A stretch of 64,000 nt of DNA from assembly GCA_020064725.1 (NCBI GenBank), contig JAGTWJ010000017.1, positions 1,364,001 through 1,428,000 on the forward strand, read 5' to 3'. The notes under the pieces were generated by a model, which was not told the DNA's origin, made no database searches, and saw nothing but the letters and a program-made list of their open reading frames with translations. Below are positions 47,454 to 60,288 of this stretch, one piece after another (the stretch's first letter is position 1; every line of letters begins with the position of its first letter). This DNA comes from Drechslerella dactyloides (taxonomy: Eukaryota; Ascomycota; Orbiliomycetes; Orbiliales; Orbiliaceae). The position numbers and the translations under genes were made by a program.

Positions 47454-47672
47454 TTAGATGGGGATTTCGAGGCCGACTTGGACGATTTGAGGTGCCAGCA
47501 AGCGAATGAATAGTGCGAGAGTAAAGTTGATGAAGATACTGAAAGCTACACAGAGCAGAACGACGCTGAGGCGAGGGTCGATGGGCAGAGATTCAGGAGA
47601 GAGGGGGATGGGGATGACGAGACCGATTGTTAAGAGAGGCTGTATGACGAGGATAACGAAGACAGGGATCAT
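47454..47672 (-). CDS. Possible two-helix membrane microprotein
   Basis: A 72-codon frame starting at ATG 47672 and ending 50 bases before the ATG of the 500-residue gene on the same strand. It encodes two hydrophobic stretches (VFVILVIQPLLTIGLVIPI and SVVLLCVAFSIFINFTLALF) separated by a short loop with PESLPIDPR. The layout is like small hairpin membrane proteins (for example V-ATPase subunit e), but the sequence does not match that family. It could be an upstream ORF controlling the next gene, an independent small gene, or chance. The frame stays open upstream of this ATG for about 84 more codons. Confidence 0.3.
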   Translation of the reverse strand: MIPVFVILVIQPLLTIGLVIPIPLSPESLPIDPRLSVVLLCVAFSIFINFTLALFIRLLAPQIVQVGLEIPI

Positions 47673-49220
47673 TTCGGAGAACAATAACTCCAGATGTAGC
47701 AATGGCGAGAGTCTGATAATTTTTTTTTTTTGCGGTAGAAGTGTGGTAGAGATTGAGCGTGCTGAAGAAGTTGTGTTATCATTCAAATAAGGAATGGAGG
47801 TTGAGCTATTCAACACTGGCCAGCAAGGGAAAAATTGGAAAGTTCGAGCTAAACTCATGACCAAGTGTGACTGCTGAGAGTAGGCTCTCACTAAATTATG
47901 ACAGACACATGTATACATTTGCATTGCAAACCATAAACATTGGGCAAATTTATCGATTCAATGGAATTTCAAGATGGCATTGTACTCAGCTTGCCAAAAG
48001 ACTGCTTTCTGTTACATCTATAGAAATGAATCGTATGAAAACCTGTGACGTCGCGTCGATTTTCATTATTATGTAGATAGAAGATGGCTGTTTATGCATA
48101 TAGGTTTGCACCGGGCACAAGGTATTTTCCATGTATGACATCTGAGTGATATCGTAGCCTTCATATGTGGCACTAGCACCGACTACATTAGGGAATTTCT
48201 AGTACGTGGTCTCGTACATTTTTCCGACTAAGATGCTTTGCAATATAATTATACAAGTACACTATATCCTACTAGGCATAGTGATTCTGCAAATCACCAT
48301 CCGTCCGTCTTAGTCTCAGTCGTGCCAGACTAAACGTCGTCTCGCCGGTGTGAAGTATGGCTCCAAAATACAACAGCGTCGTAATGTTTTTGTGTTGTCC
48401 AGCCCAGTGACATCTCCGAGGGCCTGGCCTCCAGACTATACGAAAACCTATTTGCGCGAATTGACGCACGAGCACTTAATAAACGACAAGCTAGCCGTAT
48501 TCTGAAAAGGCTGTATGTGGCTCATAGCAGATTATCAGTCTTATTTTAACATCTTTTTGTATTGCATTTACTAACACTACGTGAGTAACTACTACTAAGA
48601 ACTACATACATGAAGAAAGACAGGAAACACCAGGTATCATAACCAGTAACCGAGAAAAATGCGCGCAAACCAGAATCGTACTTCCCAAGACATATGAGAG
48701 GAGGAAAGGGAAAAAGGGGACAAAGGTATAAATCGGAAAGGAACCTCGAAGACTCTTTAAACTCCATGTGTAAACAACACCCGTATGAAAGAGCAAATCA
48801 CAACCATAGAAGCAAGTTCTTTTGCTGCTTGAAACCCAGACATAGGAAAAACGAAAGGTACTATGGGGAAATGCGCGTGAAAGGGACGACGATGGATGTT
48901 CCTGTAATCAAGAAGATCATCAAATGAACTCAAAACCAGAAGCCTAACTTTTCAAGGGTTCGAGAGGGATTGAGAAGCAAAGCTTTTTAAGTTTGGAATA
49001 AAATCGGAAAACGTCGGAATAATCGAATGCGGTGAACACCAGTAACCAGGCCTGAAGGATATCGTAAAACACAAGTATGTATCATGAAAGAAGTAGGAAA
49101 AACGCGCCAGCTGACCAGGCTGTGCGTACGGAGGATGCGAGTCGTGAAAAAACTGCATGCGGGTTGTAGACGTCATAAAGAGTTGCAGAGAAATAGTTAG
49201 AGTGTCGGTTTGGATGGATT
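47673..49220. other. Intergenic
   Basis: Spacer between two minus-strand genes. AT-rich with scattered short frames. I recognise no gene or repeat. Confidence 0.6.
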
Positions 49221-51031
49221 TTATACAATGGTAGAAGCAACTGTGAGAGGTGCATCGGCGAAAAGTGGTTCCAATGGCTCTTGGAAAAGTGGCGGGGGAA
49301 TAGGAGTCCTCACTCGCCCGGGCTGAGTAGCATCTGACTTTCGTCGCTGGGAGGGTGTAAGCGAAGAGTCCTTCCGCGGGGCATTCTTCTTGATACCGGA
49401 CTGGACCATGCCGCCGACGATGCTGTTGCTCCGAGATAGAGCGTTGTTTTGGTTGGCACGGAAGGCTGTGACAGGGACGGAGAAAGAGCGGATGGGAGAG
49501 GATTCAGGTGGGACCTGTTCCTCATCCGTTGGTGAGATCATGTCGATTTCATTGGAGGTTAGGCCTGCAAATGCGGCGTCGAAGTCCCCTCCGACGAGGT
49601 AGTCGGCCCACTCGGAGCATTGATTGAAGTCGATGACGGATGCGTCGTCCGGCTCCGAACCGAGAAGCCAGTTAATTGAAGACGAGGATCCCCAATCCTC
49701 GCTCATGATAGAAGTGCTATTGTCGCTGGAGGGTGGCAGGTAGGCAAAGAGCTCTTCACTGGCTTTAGGGCCTGGGGTGGTGACTGTTGTATCGCTGCCA
49801 CTAATGACCTGTCTACAGAAGTCCTCGCCTGACATGTTGATGACGTTTTTGAACGCGCCAGTCTCTTTAATAATGCAGATTGCGCGGTCGGGGGCTGGTT
49901 TGAAAGATCCGAGTCTTGGTAGCTGGGGTTTCACTGGGGATTTGGTGGGTGTCTTCTCGTTGGCGGAATCCGGGACAGGAGTTGGAGAGGGAGATCTTGA
50001 CGGCATCGACATGACTGGAGCCAAATGTTAGATTGAATATTTTCAAGAGAGATGTAGTTGTATTCCTTACCCTCACAAGCGGTGGCGTCGCTATCGTATT
50101 CGTCGGATTCAACAAGGACCTCGTCTGAGAAGTATGGCTCAAGAATGTCATCCGAATTCTCATTGTAGTCGTCCTCGATGGTGTAAGTGTGATTCATGAT
50201 CTTCTTGACGACCGGGTCGTCCATATCCATATAGATATCCTCGTTGTCGTCATCTGTTTCCTCGGAGAGTGCTGAAGGGGAGTTGGGAACTTGGGCTCCC
50301 GCGCCAAGAAATCCATCATCAGAAGTGGGTGGCACACCGGTGATGTATTCAGTTTCCTCTTCAAGAATGCTATGGTCGTCGTCATCGAGATCTTCCTCGT
50401 CGAGCTCATCGATGTCCTCGGCGTCGTCTTCGTCGTCTCCCATATCACTATCCTCCGTTTCCGAGATCATCATGTTGTATTCGTTCGAAGCGCTCTCGTC
50501 ATCGTTGATGTCAAAATCCGTTGTGAGCGAGGAGCAATCACTGTCGCTATCGAATGCATACACCGGAGCCCCGCTACGCTTCTTGGTGGGGGTATCATCC
50601 GGGATCTCGTCACGAATTCTGTTCAGGGAGGTTTTCTGACGAGAGAACGCCTGCACCTGGCTCATATGCCCCGCGCTGCCCGTCTTCTTATTTTGCTTGA
50701 TCTTGTGGTGTTTTCTACCTTTAAGATGACCTCTCGATGTCAGCGCGGGGCCCTTCACATAAGGTTTGTCGGTCGAATCATCAGAGCCATCTTCGCTGTC
50801 GTTACCTTCTCCCTCGGCGATCTGGCTCGAGTCGTCTCCGGTGGGGTCCCAGGAGCCTTTGGCGACAACCTTCTTGTTGTGTTTGGGGCTTTTCTTTGAG
50901 CTGGGTTTGGAAACCCGGTTGGACGAGGGGCTTGTTTTGTGGAAGATATCTTCGATGTCTTTTCGGGAACTGCGGGGAGTTCGACAGGAGGCTAACGTCC
51001 ACTCCATTCTTATTTTATTTGGTCTCGCCAT
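49221..51031 (-). CDS. Acidic protein of unknown function, probably nuclear
   Basis: Two exons, 50071-51031 and 49221-50014 (56-base intron, phase 1), give 584 residues. The N-terminal part is Lys/Ser-rich with basic clusters (SSKKSPKHNKKVV, GRKHHKIKQNKK) that could be nuclear signals. A very acidic stretch follows (MGDDEDDAEDIDELDEEDL). After the intron come a short conserved-looking block (RAICIIKETGAFKNVINMSG) and WADYLVGGDFDAAFAGL, which resembles the acidic-hydrophobic activation segments of transcription regulators. The end is again Ser/Pro-rich. No DNA-binding domain is visible. A regulator or chromatin-associated protein is plausible. ATG 51031 (MARPNKIR) is the first true ATG of the open frame. 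Confidence 0.72.
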
Positions 51032-54000
51032 CGTAGACAATATGACAGGCTCCCCCGGTGCAAGGATGCTTTTATGGAGGTGTATTAAAACCAAGGCTCT
51101 CACGCCGATGGTAAACGGGATACAGTGGTCCTGTGTATTTCAACAGGGTGGACTGAAATGATATGAGTGAGGTCTGCCATTGTAAGTTAGCATCGAGTAG
51201 CAGCGTATCCAGCAATTCTTGGGATACTAGCATACCTCAAGAATTGAATACGCCAGTCGCTACTCGGCGAATATTGGCAGAATGAATGAATCGGTTTATC
51301 GGTAAGGCTGAGGGTTTGGAGTCAGGGATGATGAAAAGGACAGGCCGGGTAGGTGAACTGGGATAGATAAAATCTGATGGCTTTTGGGCAATGTGGATTG
51401 AGGGAAATAGGAAATAGACAACTTTTAGATGACTAATAGTAAACGCCAGCTATACGGAATTTATATGACGCGAGCGAGTAGGAAATCTTGCGATGGGTCA
51501 CGCTGGGTGGCCTTTTTGGATGAGATCACAGATATATATGGAGCATCCACGTTTTCCCCACGTTTCAATGTTCCACGCGATGTGTTGCGGCGTGTTGCGG
51601 TCTGTTTGCAACTGGCGCCAAGCCCAGCCGAAAATTCTGTCGAGCGACGAAAGTATAGCAAGAGTTTAAAGTTGGCCTGCAATTGGCGATGGGTAAGGTT
51701 CGGCGGGAAGAGACTGTCGGTCTGAGTCAAGGAGGAGGAAAGAGCAAAGGGGTAGTGATACTCGGTAAAGGGAGCAGGAAGAAATTTTTTTTTCTGGCCG
51801 AGCAGTTGGAGGGGGAATGCGAAGATTGTTCGCGATGGGCAACGGCGTCTGGATCTCTCTTCTCTATCTCTCGCCTATGCGACAGCGAGATTGAGTAGGG
51901 GACAGAATCCGGCTCCTTGAAGGAATTTCAGAAGACTGTCCCGCTCAATATCGCTGGGAGATCGGTGGTAATTGGTTTGAGCGCAGGTTGGGAGCTTCTG
52001 GCATGAGTTCTCGATACAAGATATTGCACAAGAACTCGGATCGCGTGAAGGCTGGTTGTAACTATACGAGTTATCTTGATAACTGAAAGGTATCGAAGAC
52101 TAGATTCAGTCGCTGGATTGAATAAGCCGGTGCTGGGACAAGATTGTATGATCAAATCGTCCACTTATCCGTCGTCACTTCGATATCGTTCGTTCTATGT
52201 TGCTAAAGCTGAAGGCTGAGGCAGCGAGGGTTGATACCACGCTACCCCAGAGGGGCATTTACAGCTCTGCGACAACCTGCATCCTGGAGTTATACTATGG
52301 TTCCAATGTTGAATTGCAGAAGGGGGGTGATGTTGGTCGGAAGATTGGACGATAGCAGTTTGGTTCCTTCGAGAGGAGAGAGATCGATAAGTTCCAAAAG
52401 GAAGAAGAGAAGAAGAGAAGAAGAAGAAGAAGAGAGGAGGGAGAGAAGGGAAGGAGAAAAAGAAAGCGGATGGGACTCGATAAGTAAGTAAATAAGCGTG
52501 GAGAAGCGATGTGAGTTTGGGCCAACTTTCCCGCTGAACGGCTGGCCAGGAAAGCTGCCCGTTTTTGCCTGCTATCACATTGGCTTCTGCGAGCCGATTT
52601 CCCAGCTGGGCATCGATCAATGTTGGGCAGGAAGTCACTCGACAATCCGGACAGGCCTGCTTCGTCTTTCCTTCCGTCAGAAAAAAAATTACCGGACCTC
52701 GATTTTTTCTGCCAGGTAAATTGGAGTTTTTCTCAGTGTGCGTACTCTTCTTGCACCTGCTAGCGGGGTCGTGCTAACGCTGTTCGGTCTAGCCCGCCGA
52801 TGCATGCTTCATTGGACCCGCCAGCCTGATATTGGAGCTTCCTGGCCCGCCGCCGCGCCAGAAGTACCCGGAGCTCCATCCTCGGAGGCAAGGTACTTCT
52901 ACCTTGTCGAAAGGGTCTTCAGTGTGGGATGTAAGGTATATCGATACTGTCCCCCGCCGCATGGGCCAATCACCGCGAAACAAGACGAGCAGGTGTTTGT
53001 TCGTCACTTCTCAATTCACACAGCGCACCGTTGGCCGCGACAGGCATGTCGAGCATGGCTCCATGCACCGAAAAGCATGTCTGTCGATTAAATCGATTGA
53101 GAGCACCTATGCATCGACCGACAGCATCTGACAGACAGTGTCGCCGGTGGAAGCTCGTGCCGGTCGGCACTCAACTGCCTCGAGATTCTTCGCCATGGAA
53201 CGGATCCAGGTGAAACGCCGAAGACAGTCGACTCTAGTGATGCTCTATCGGGTCAACTCTGCGACTTGATGCCTCGGTGTTATCAATCTCCTGAAATCGC
53301 CATGTCAGATAGGAAGCATGATCATCAATATGGCGTCAGAAGGGAGAGCGATCCGAGAGCTACTGCTTCACGCCGTCCCCTTTGGTCTGAGCTAGAACTC
53401 GACACGGCCGAGCTGCATGCCAACATTCCAACACTCATCTCCTTGCGTCGGTTATCAGAAACGCCCGCATACACGCCCCAGCCTTGAATGCGTGTACCAC
53501 TACCTCGCAGCATCCATCTTCTTACAACCCGATATCTTTGTCATCCGAGTATTAATTTGAACAAAAACGATCCGACAGGGCCATTGGGCGGAGCTGTAAC
53601 ATCTGCTCGACCTTCCCTGTTGGTCGGACGCTCTCGCAGGGAGAGACGCATGGCAGGAGAATCATACTTTGAGAGTTGACACCACTAGTGCACCACCGAC
53701 AGATCGAACTTTTTGTCAGAGCGAAGTGGAGAAGCGATGGTGCAGTGAGCTAGCAAAAAGAAACCACCGCGCTGGGGCTCTGAAAAAGAAAAGAAGGGAT
53801 GAATCAATTGCTCATGGGAGACGCGGCCACCATATTGCGAAGGGAGGGAAGACCTGCGGACGTGCGTATTGCACTATTGGTCAGCACCTGCAGTGCTATC
53901 AGGCAAATGTAAGCATGGATGCAATGCAATGGCAGGATGCGGCATTCGTCGTCCAGCGTCGGTCAAGGCAAAGCTATGACCTTCAGCGATTTTCCCGATT

Positions 54001-57000
54001 ACAAGGCCGCCCCGCAGATATCGTTTCCCATACGAACGAACGAAGCTCGACGTTATAATAGATCCGGCGTGCTCTTTCTCTTTCTCTTTCTCTCATCCAA
54101 TTGGCCTCTCAGAACAACTGCATCTAACCCATTGCAGTTTCTTTTATCCATAAGGCGATGTCACAGGCCTTGGAAGTGTGGAGGTTGACAGGCCTTTGCA
54201 CCCCTGTTTCGTGATCACATTCTCTTCTCGACGAAGCCGAGATGCATAGAAGAAGTATTTCCTAGTGCCCTTCCAGCACGTCTGAAGTCTTTCTGTTCTT
54301 TTCCGCATCTGTCCCCAACGGGTACCAGCGAACTGCGGGGTGTTTTCACGTTCGTCTCCAACAAGCGAAGAATTTTTTTTTCCGCTTCCACGAAATGATT
54401 TACCAGGGTTTGACAGCCGCGTGAGCTCCTGCCTTTTATCGATAAGGGCTAAATATGCAGACTGTTAGGGCTAGGCGCAGCCAGCGCCACTCAACGAGCG
54501 AAAGAAGCGAGGGGCGAAAAAGCCCGAGAGTGGTGTTGCAAAGTGGCGTTGGCGAAGCCAGAGTTGAGGCGACAAGATTTCAAAAACAAGTATCACTATC
54601 AAACTCAACGGGATAACGTCGGCGCGGTTTTCTCAGCTCAATTGGCTTCTCCCCGGATTTTCAATTTTCGCCATACAGCAGTCGGTCAACGGTACAAACG
54701 TAAAGCGTGAGCAGTCGCCTAATTCGACACGCTAGCTAATCTCAAACTGACACCTGTTTTCGCAGGAGCTCGAGTGGAGGGCCAGCCCGGACACCTCAAC
54801 CGTCCCAACATCGAGTCCCTCCTGCCCGCCAGTCTGCCATTTCCCCATCCAAATAGACTGGCCTGGCCCGGCAAATGTAACTTTCCATCTTATTTTCGGA
54901 CACATGTACCGCGTCCATTGGCGAGAGCGTTCAATGGTTGAGCAGTGCGCTGCCACGGCCATGCGACCCGGGTTGGTAAATTTGGAAGAGAAGGCTATAA
55001 ATTAGCTAACGCTAACTGGCTCGACTTGGGAGCGCCCCCACCGTCAGCTGCATGAACCGCTGCTGCTGCAGGCATTGAGCCTGCTCGAGCTCGTGGCTGC
55101 AGGCGTTCGGCTGTGCGTTTGCAGCAGCGAGGCCGACTGGCAGAGAGGAACGCAGCACCCCTCAAGGCGGAAGAGGTTAGAATAGGATGGACTATTTGAC
55201 ATGTGGGCTCGAGCGGAGTTCATGCAGGGTCTCGAATCCAAAACTTCAACCACTAGATCTATTAAAACACCGCCGTTTCCAGAAATAACAGCTCGGAGTG
55301 TTTGTGTCTAAGAAATATTAGGATGGCAAGCACGACTAGAGGTTTTAAGCTTTCCGAGTGAGGCTTCGACGACAGAGTTAATGGCCGTCCATCCCGAGGA
55401 AACTGTTTCGGTTCTAGCAAACTCAATTGATTTCTTCAACTCTGTTCCATTAAGCTTGAACAACGGCGCCCCGCTATCACATTTTGAACACTGGACCCTG
55501 GCGGAGGCAAGCTTTACCTTCCGATTCGCCCTCGCTACTTTTGCCGACATGCACGCTGAACGGGGAAGGTGGTAAAGACATAGAGGGGCTCGATCAATCG
55601 CCAACATAACAAATGTAGGGATGAGCTCGCACAACGGCGGACGCCGACTTCGGATTTCCGTAGCTCATTACCTACGTGTTAATTCTCCCCTGTCAACTCG
55701 CATGCTCATGTTTGGTACAAAGAGACCTTGCCACAGCCAACTGCCCGTCTGGGCATCGGGATCGATCTATACTTGTAAAGTTATGCAGGCAAATATCTGC
55801 AGATGATTATTACCTTACGCGCATACGGTCTTAGCTCCTTGCCACGAAGAATAATGTACATATTTGGATTGGGGTTAAAGTTGCAAAGGATCTGGTTTCC
55901 TCTCATATATCGCTGTGCAATTCAGATGATCGAGCCCACCTGCATAGTGCATTATGCACATATGAAGAGATACCAATCTGGTCTCCGCATCGGCTCGTAA
56001 AGAGACCGCCGCTCGTTAAATCCATCGATATCGTATATCGATACCCTCGATTTCAGACTTACCTGGTTCGGCAGCTGGAACGATATCTGCTGGCAACTGT
56101 TGCATATCTTGCATTACATAGCGCTACATGATAATTTAAAGCGACCAATCAAGCTCATCATCTAGTAAATTCATGAACCACTAATAGGTGCTATATTATT
56201 TACCGAATTTAGCAGCCAATCCTCAAGTCTGGACATCTTACTGGTCAACATTACACTGCCAATAAAACGTAAATTATGCAGTGTTGAGTCGAGGCAATCC
56301 CACAATCGATCTACAACAAAGCTTATTTTGATGTTTTGACAGTTTTTAAGCCCCAAAAATTTATAAGTCTAGGATGTCAACTGCGAATTAAGGAAGTGCC
56401 ACAAACAACTCGTTATATCGGATAATTACCTAGGCTAGAGCCGATCACGTTGCTGTAAATCGCAGAATTTGGACATGTTGGACCATGACATCGACGCGAC
56501 CAGCATCTTTCTATCCGTATATACGTTTCGCTATTTTATCATTCGTTTATAATTAACGTGCGGTGCAAAAGAGCGTGCAAATGGCGTATGTGTCATGCCG
56601 TATACGATCTCGACATCGGAACTCAATACTGTCATATCCTAATTTCAATTGCTACCTATCTGTAGAGCAAGCATTACCGTCCGATAATAATGTAATCTGG
56701 AAAGTCGACCGGAAGAAGTTTTAGTCTATTGATCTAATTTGCCGATGGCTGACGAATCGAGCGTATATATGGCTTCATGATTTACCAACAAAGCGGTGCT
56801 TCGATATATTCGGTCAAAGATGTCAAAGCTATGTCAATGCAATCACCTGCTACTATTTCACCATTAAAGACCAAAACTTCCATCCTTTGGTCGATACGGG
56901 ATGTGTCCGTAATCGCTGAATGCCTGATTCTAAATGATCAGATAGATAATGATATTGGAAGTAGTCATCAGTCTCCTGTAAATTTTTATCTCACGGTTCC

Positions 57001-57447
57001 TTCTTTCAATCTTCACCAAGGGCTTCCTTAGATCGAGCTTCTCATAATATTATTCACGTGGATTTGGTGCTCCGAATATCCACTATGCCGCCTAACTAGA
57101 GAAGTTTTACATTGCCGCCGCCTCTCATCCGAAACTATTTTGTACATTTTTGATCTATCGCGTCGTCGTATACTTAAGGCCTTGCTATTCAACATCGTTG
57201 TTGACTATACCTCTCTGCAAAAGATCTCTTGATGAGTCAAGCTCGGCGCCGCTGATAATTCTGCGCCCGGAGACTGATTTATAACGATGAAGTCAACGCA
57301 AGCTTGAACGTATCCACCCACGCCCTCTTCATCATCTCCTTCAGCTCCGTTCTGATAACCCCCGCTTAGCAGCTAATCAAAAATACGTTCCCACAAGACA
57401 CAGCTTGTTACGTTCCAACCTACTACCACCTGCACTTCACACGCACA
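51032..57447. other. Gene-poor 6.4-kb stretch
   Basis: No supportable gene. The first 1.5 kb is the likely promoter and leader of the acidic-protein gene and includes a purine tract (52395-52466). Frames near 55308-55634 (minus) and 55381-55575 (plus) overlap each other and carry no domain. 55800-57200 is AT-rich with stop codons in all frames, as in decayed or RIP-like DNA. Confidence 0.5.
52395..52466. repeat. Polypurine tract (GAA/GAGA)
   Basis: About 70 bases of nearly pure A/G on the plus strand (ggaagaagagaagaagagaa and onward), therefore CT-rich when read with the minus-strand gene. It lies 1.36 kb upstream of the ATG at 51031. It could be a leader CT tract or a simple-sequence repeat. 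Confidence 0.7.
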
Positions 57448-58802
57448 ATGGCTAGTCCTAACTCACATTTATTCTTGGGGTGGCGCAACACTCAATGGCG
57501 AGAGAGAAAATTCGATGATAGAATCTGTCCATACACTGGCGGCTACAGTCACACTCCCTTCACGATGTCCAAACAACCGACTCCGTGTTCCCAGGTCTCA
57601 GCGTAAGTATAAAATCACCCTCCAATCTGCCATCGCAAGGTTCCTAACGGCTAGCCTCTGGTGTCCCGGATTAGGCTTCTCAACTCGGAGACCATCTCCA
57701 TCAAGGTTGGGGCAGCGGGGGAAATTCTTCACGTCCACCGACACCTGTTCGAGAATTCTGAATCTCCATCTCTGAAGGCCATTGTGTCTGGCAAATACAA
57801 AGAAGGCAAAGGAGAAAACGGTCTCGATTGGTCCGATGAGGATGTCGAGACCATCAAACGAATGCTCGCATTCCTCTACACTGGTGACTATCATGTCCCA
57901 GAGCCAAGATCGGTCAACTCCGCCGCGAACACCAAGAAGGCAGCCAACAATACTGAGGACAAACCCGACCCATATGGCGGTTCAAACAGTACGGATTCCA
58001 TTGACGACGAAGGGGATGCACCAGGCTTGATGCGACCCTTGACGCCTATCCAGTACCATCTCAAGGACGTACGACTGCCGACTTGGAGAGTCACCACGGA
58101 GGCTGGCAAGGCCGAATATATGAACCGGGGTCATCGTACCTCTGAGTACGCTCATGTCCTTCTGGCACATGCTCAGGTCTACGTCCTCGCTGACTATCAC
58201 CAAGTCAAGTCCTTAATGAAGATGGCACTTCAACGTCTCACGCAAGTCATGCTCCACATGGTTGACGGGGCGGCTGATCTCCAATCTGACTTGCTTCAAC
58301 TCGTCAACTATACGTATCACCAACAGATTCTCCGTCCTGAGAATCTTCGAAAGCTCGTTGCCCAGTTCGCTGCCTTGCACTTCCAGGAGCTAAGTGGCGA
58401 GGGATGGGAGGACATCCTCGAGCAAGGTGGCTTGTTCGTCAAGGATCTGTGCGCTCGTCTTTCCCGTCGAATCCTCAACCAGGAGGTCAAGATGGGAGGT
58501 GCCCGTGGCAGAATTGCCCAACGACACGCCAAACAAAGGAACGGTGTCACTTCCGTAAGTCCTTCTCGATAATTACTTTGCAACTCTCGTGATTTCCTAT
58601 TTGCACTTGTCATGACGATCCGATGAGGGAAGCGACACAGTCGTACTATGGTATCTTGAAGATAATTGAGCTAACCTGCTGATTCTCCGGGCAGCATCTT
58701 GCACATGCGAATATACCACCAGCAGTCAATCAATGGTATACCGGGAACCTCGACTCAGCAGAAGCGGTCGCAGCTCTCTTGCAAGCAACCAACGCTACGT
58801 AG
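57448..58802 (+). CDS. BTB/POZ-domain protein
   Basis: Three exons, 57448-57602, 57675-58554 and 58695-58802, joined in phases 2 and 0, give 380 residues. The BTB fold is at about 55-125: ISIKVGAAGEILHVHRHLF, then SLKAIVSGKYKEG, then DEDVETIKRMLAFLYTGDY. BTB domains mediate dimers or bind cullin-3. No kelch, MATH or zinc-finger partner domain is present. The C-terminal half is helical (AHAQVYVLADYHQVKSLMKMALQRL), as in other fungal BTB proteins. The upstream ATG (57448, cacaATGgct) and a second in-frame ATG at 57565 (MSKQPTPC) are both possible starts. I used the first, which adds 39 residues. It converges with riboflavin synthase, with 169 bases between the stops. Confidence 0.88.
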
Positions 58803-58971
58803 TAGTATACGTTGATACGCACGGCTCTCGGATCCCCAGTGGATGACTTTTCTGAAGCTCTCTAATTTTATTTCGCTTGCTCATTCTCAAAACGCGGTAT
58901 TTTCTCTTCTTTCTGTATGCATGAAGACTTCCATTGTACAACTTTTTCTCTATTTCCTTTTAATCGGCTTC

Positions 58972-59936
58972 TTACTGCTGTTGCAGTAATTTCATCTTCT
59001 TCTCCACCACCCTCTCTACGAACTTTGTCAGCCACTCGTTCTCGGAATTCTCTCCCCCTATGAATGCCAGTACGCTCTTCTGTGAATTAATTAATTAGTA
59101 TCGAAAAACATATGAAACTTGAACACGACTACTAAGCTCCTTACCTCAACGTATTTGCCCACCTGATCAACTTCAATATTAACCAGCTCTCCAACCTCCT
59201 TCACCGCCGTTACAACCTTCTCTTGGGTGTATGCAATCAACATTACGCCAAACTCCGCGGTAGCGTCATTTACATGGGTGACTGTCAGACTCGCGCCATC
59301 CACAGTGATGAAGCCCTTCTCTACAATGTATCGCACTAGATCTCTGTGTTCGTCTGGCAACTTGAACGTGAAGCTAACCGCATTCCCATCCGGAACCTTC
59401 TTTGTGATCATAGCAGTCGAGTCGACGTGTCCCTGAACCATGTGTCCACCGAATCGGGAGTTCGGGGTCAGGGGTTTGATGCCACTTATTGTCGTCTGCT
59501 GGCTGAGTTTGGCGGAGGTCGACATGGCCCGCTCGAGGTTGACTCGCGAGTTCACCTTCAGCTGCCCCAGATTCGTTCGACGGAGGGTCTCAGGCGCAAT
59601 CCCCAGCTTGAAAGACGTGAGGTCATCGGAGAGCGAGGTTATCGTGAGACAGGTGCCATTCACGCAGATGCTGTCGCCAAGAAGGGCGTCCGAGAGAATC
59701 TCGGCGCAATCGGAGATGGTCATGGAGCAGCCATTGCCGCCGGACGAGGAGCTGTCGAGCTCGAGGAGCTCCGACACGACTGCCGTAGGTTAGCCATGAA
59801 CATATGCCCCTCGGCTGCTTCGGTATCATCGTGCATGTGAGTATCTACCTCCAGTTGTTTCTAAAAAGAAGTCAGCGGTTGATTTTGTGGTTTGGGATTA
59901 GGAGTGGTTTTGCAAACCTACGATGCCAGTGAACAT
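58972..59936 (-). CDS. RIB5: Riboflavin synthase
   Basis: It dismutates two 6,7-dimethyl-8-ribityllumazine molecules into riboflavin and a pyrimidine, the last step of vitamin B2 synthesis. Four exons, 59918-59936, 59849-59860, 59145-59779 and 58972-59079, give 257 residues. The protein starts MFTGIVETTG, the family signature. It has two lumazine-binding repeats: GDSICVNGTCLTI with SRFGGHMVQGHVD, and GFITVDGASLTVTHV followed by GELVNIEVDQVGKYVE. The second exon is only 12 bases (AAACAACTGGAG). It is flanked by a 57-base intron with a weak GTTTGC donor and a 69-base intron with a good GCTAAC branch site. The better-looking GTAGGT donor 4 bases earlier would break the frame. The last exon supplies a helical tail (KSVLAFIGGEN and onward). 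The match to the family is unambiguous; the N-terminal splicing is by hand. Confidence 0.94.
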
Positions 59937-60288
59937 CCTGTACCAGCAATAGTTTCGTGATTGAAGGTTGATGTTTTCGGAAACCGTCGGCGACCGCATA
60001 CTAGGATTATAGTCTTGGCGCTGTAGATGGATAGGCGGCGGTAGTACATCAACGACAACGCATTCGCGTCCATAATTACAACACTTTACTCTTTGTCCGA
60101 GCCCGAGAAGGAGGTACGAGAAGAAAGGATTATATAAAAATCACAAAAAAGTCCCGCGAGTTCAAGATAATTGCTTATGAATTATGTTTTGTTATAGACA
60201 AATGTGCGAGAAGCGGATATAGGCCGCAAGATGCGATATCCGTCGAAGAAAATTATAATTCAACATGCCAATAACACACTGAGATCAC
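59937..60288. other. Spacer upstream of riboflavin synthase
   Basis: 352 bases containing the promoter of riboflavin synthase and the 3' flank of the next gene. No TATA box or riboswitch-like structure was recognised. Confidence 0.5.

Noticed and set aside
50244..50899. Plus-strand Ser- and Val-rich frames
   Set aside because: Antisense of the acidic stretch in the minus-strand gene.
55308..55634. 108-codon minus-strand frame
   Set aside because: No domain; overlapped by an equally open plus frame; surrounding DNA is decayed.
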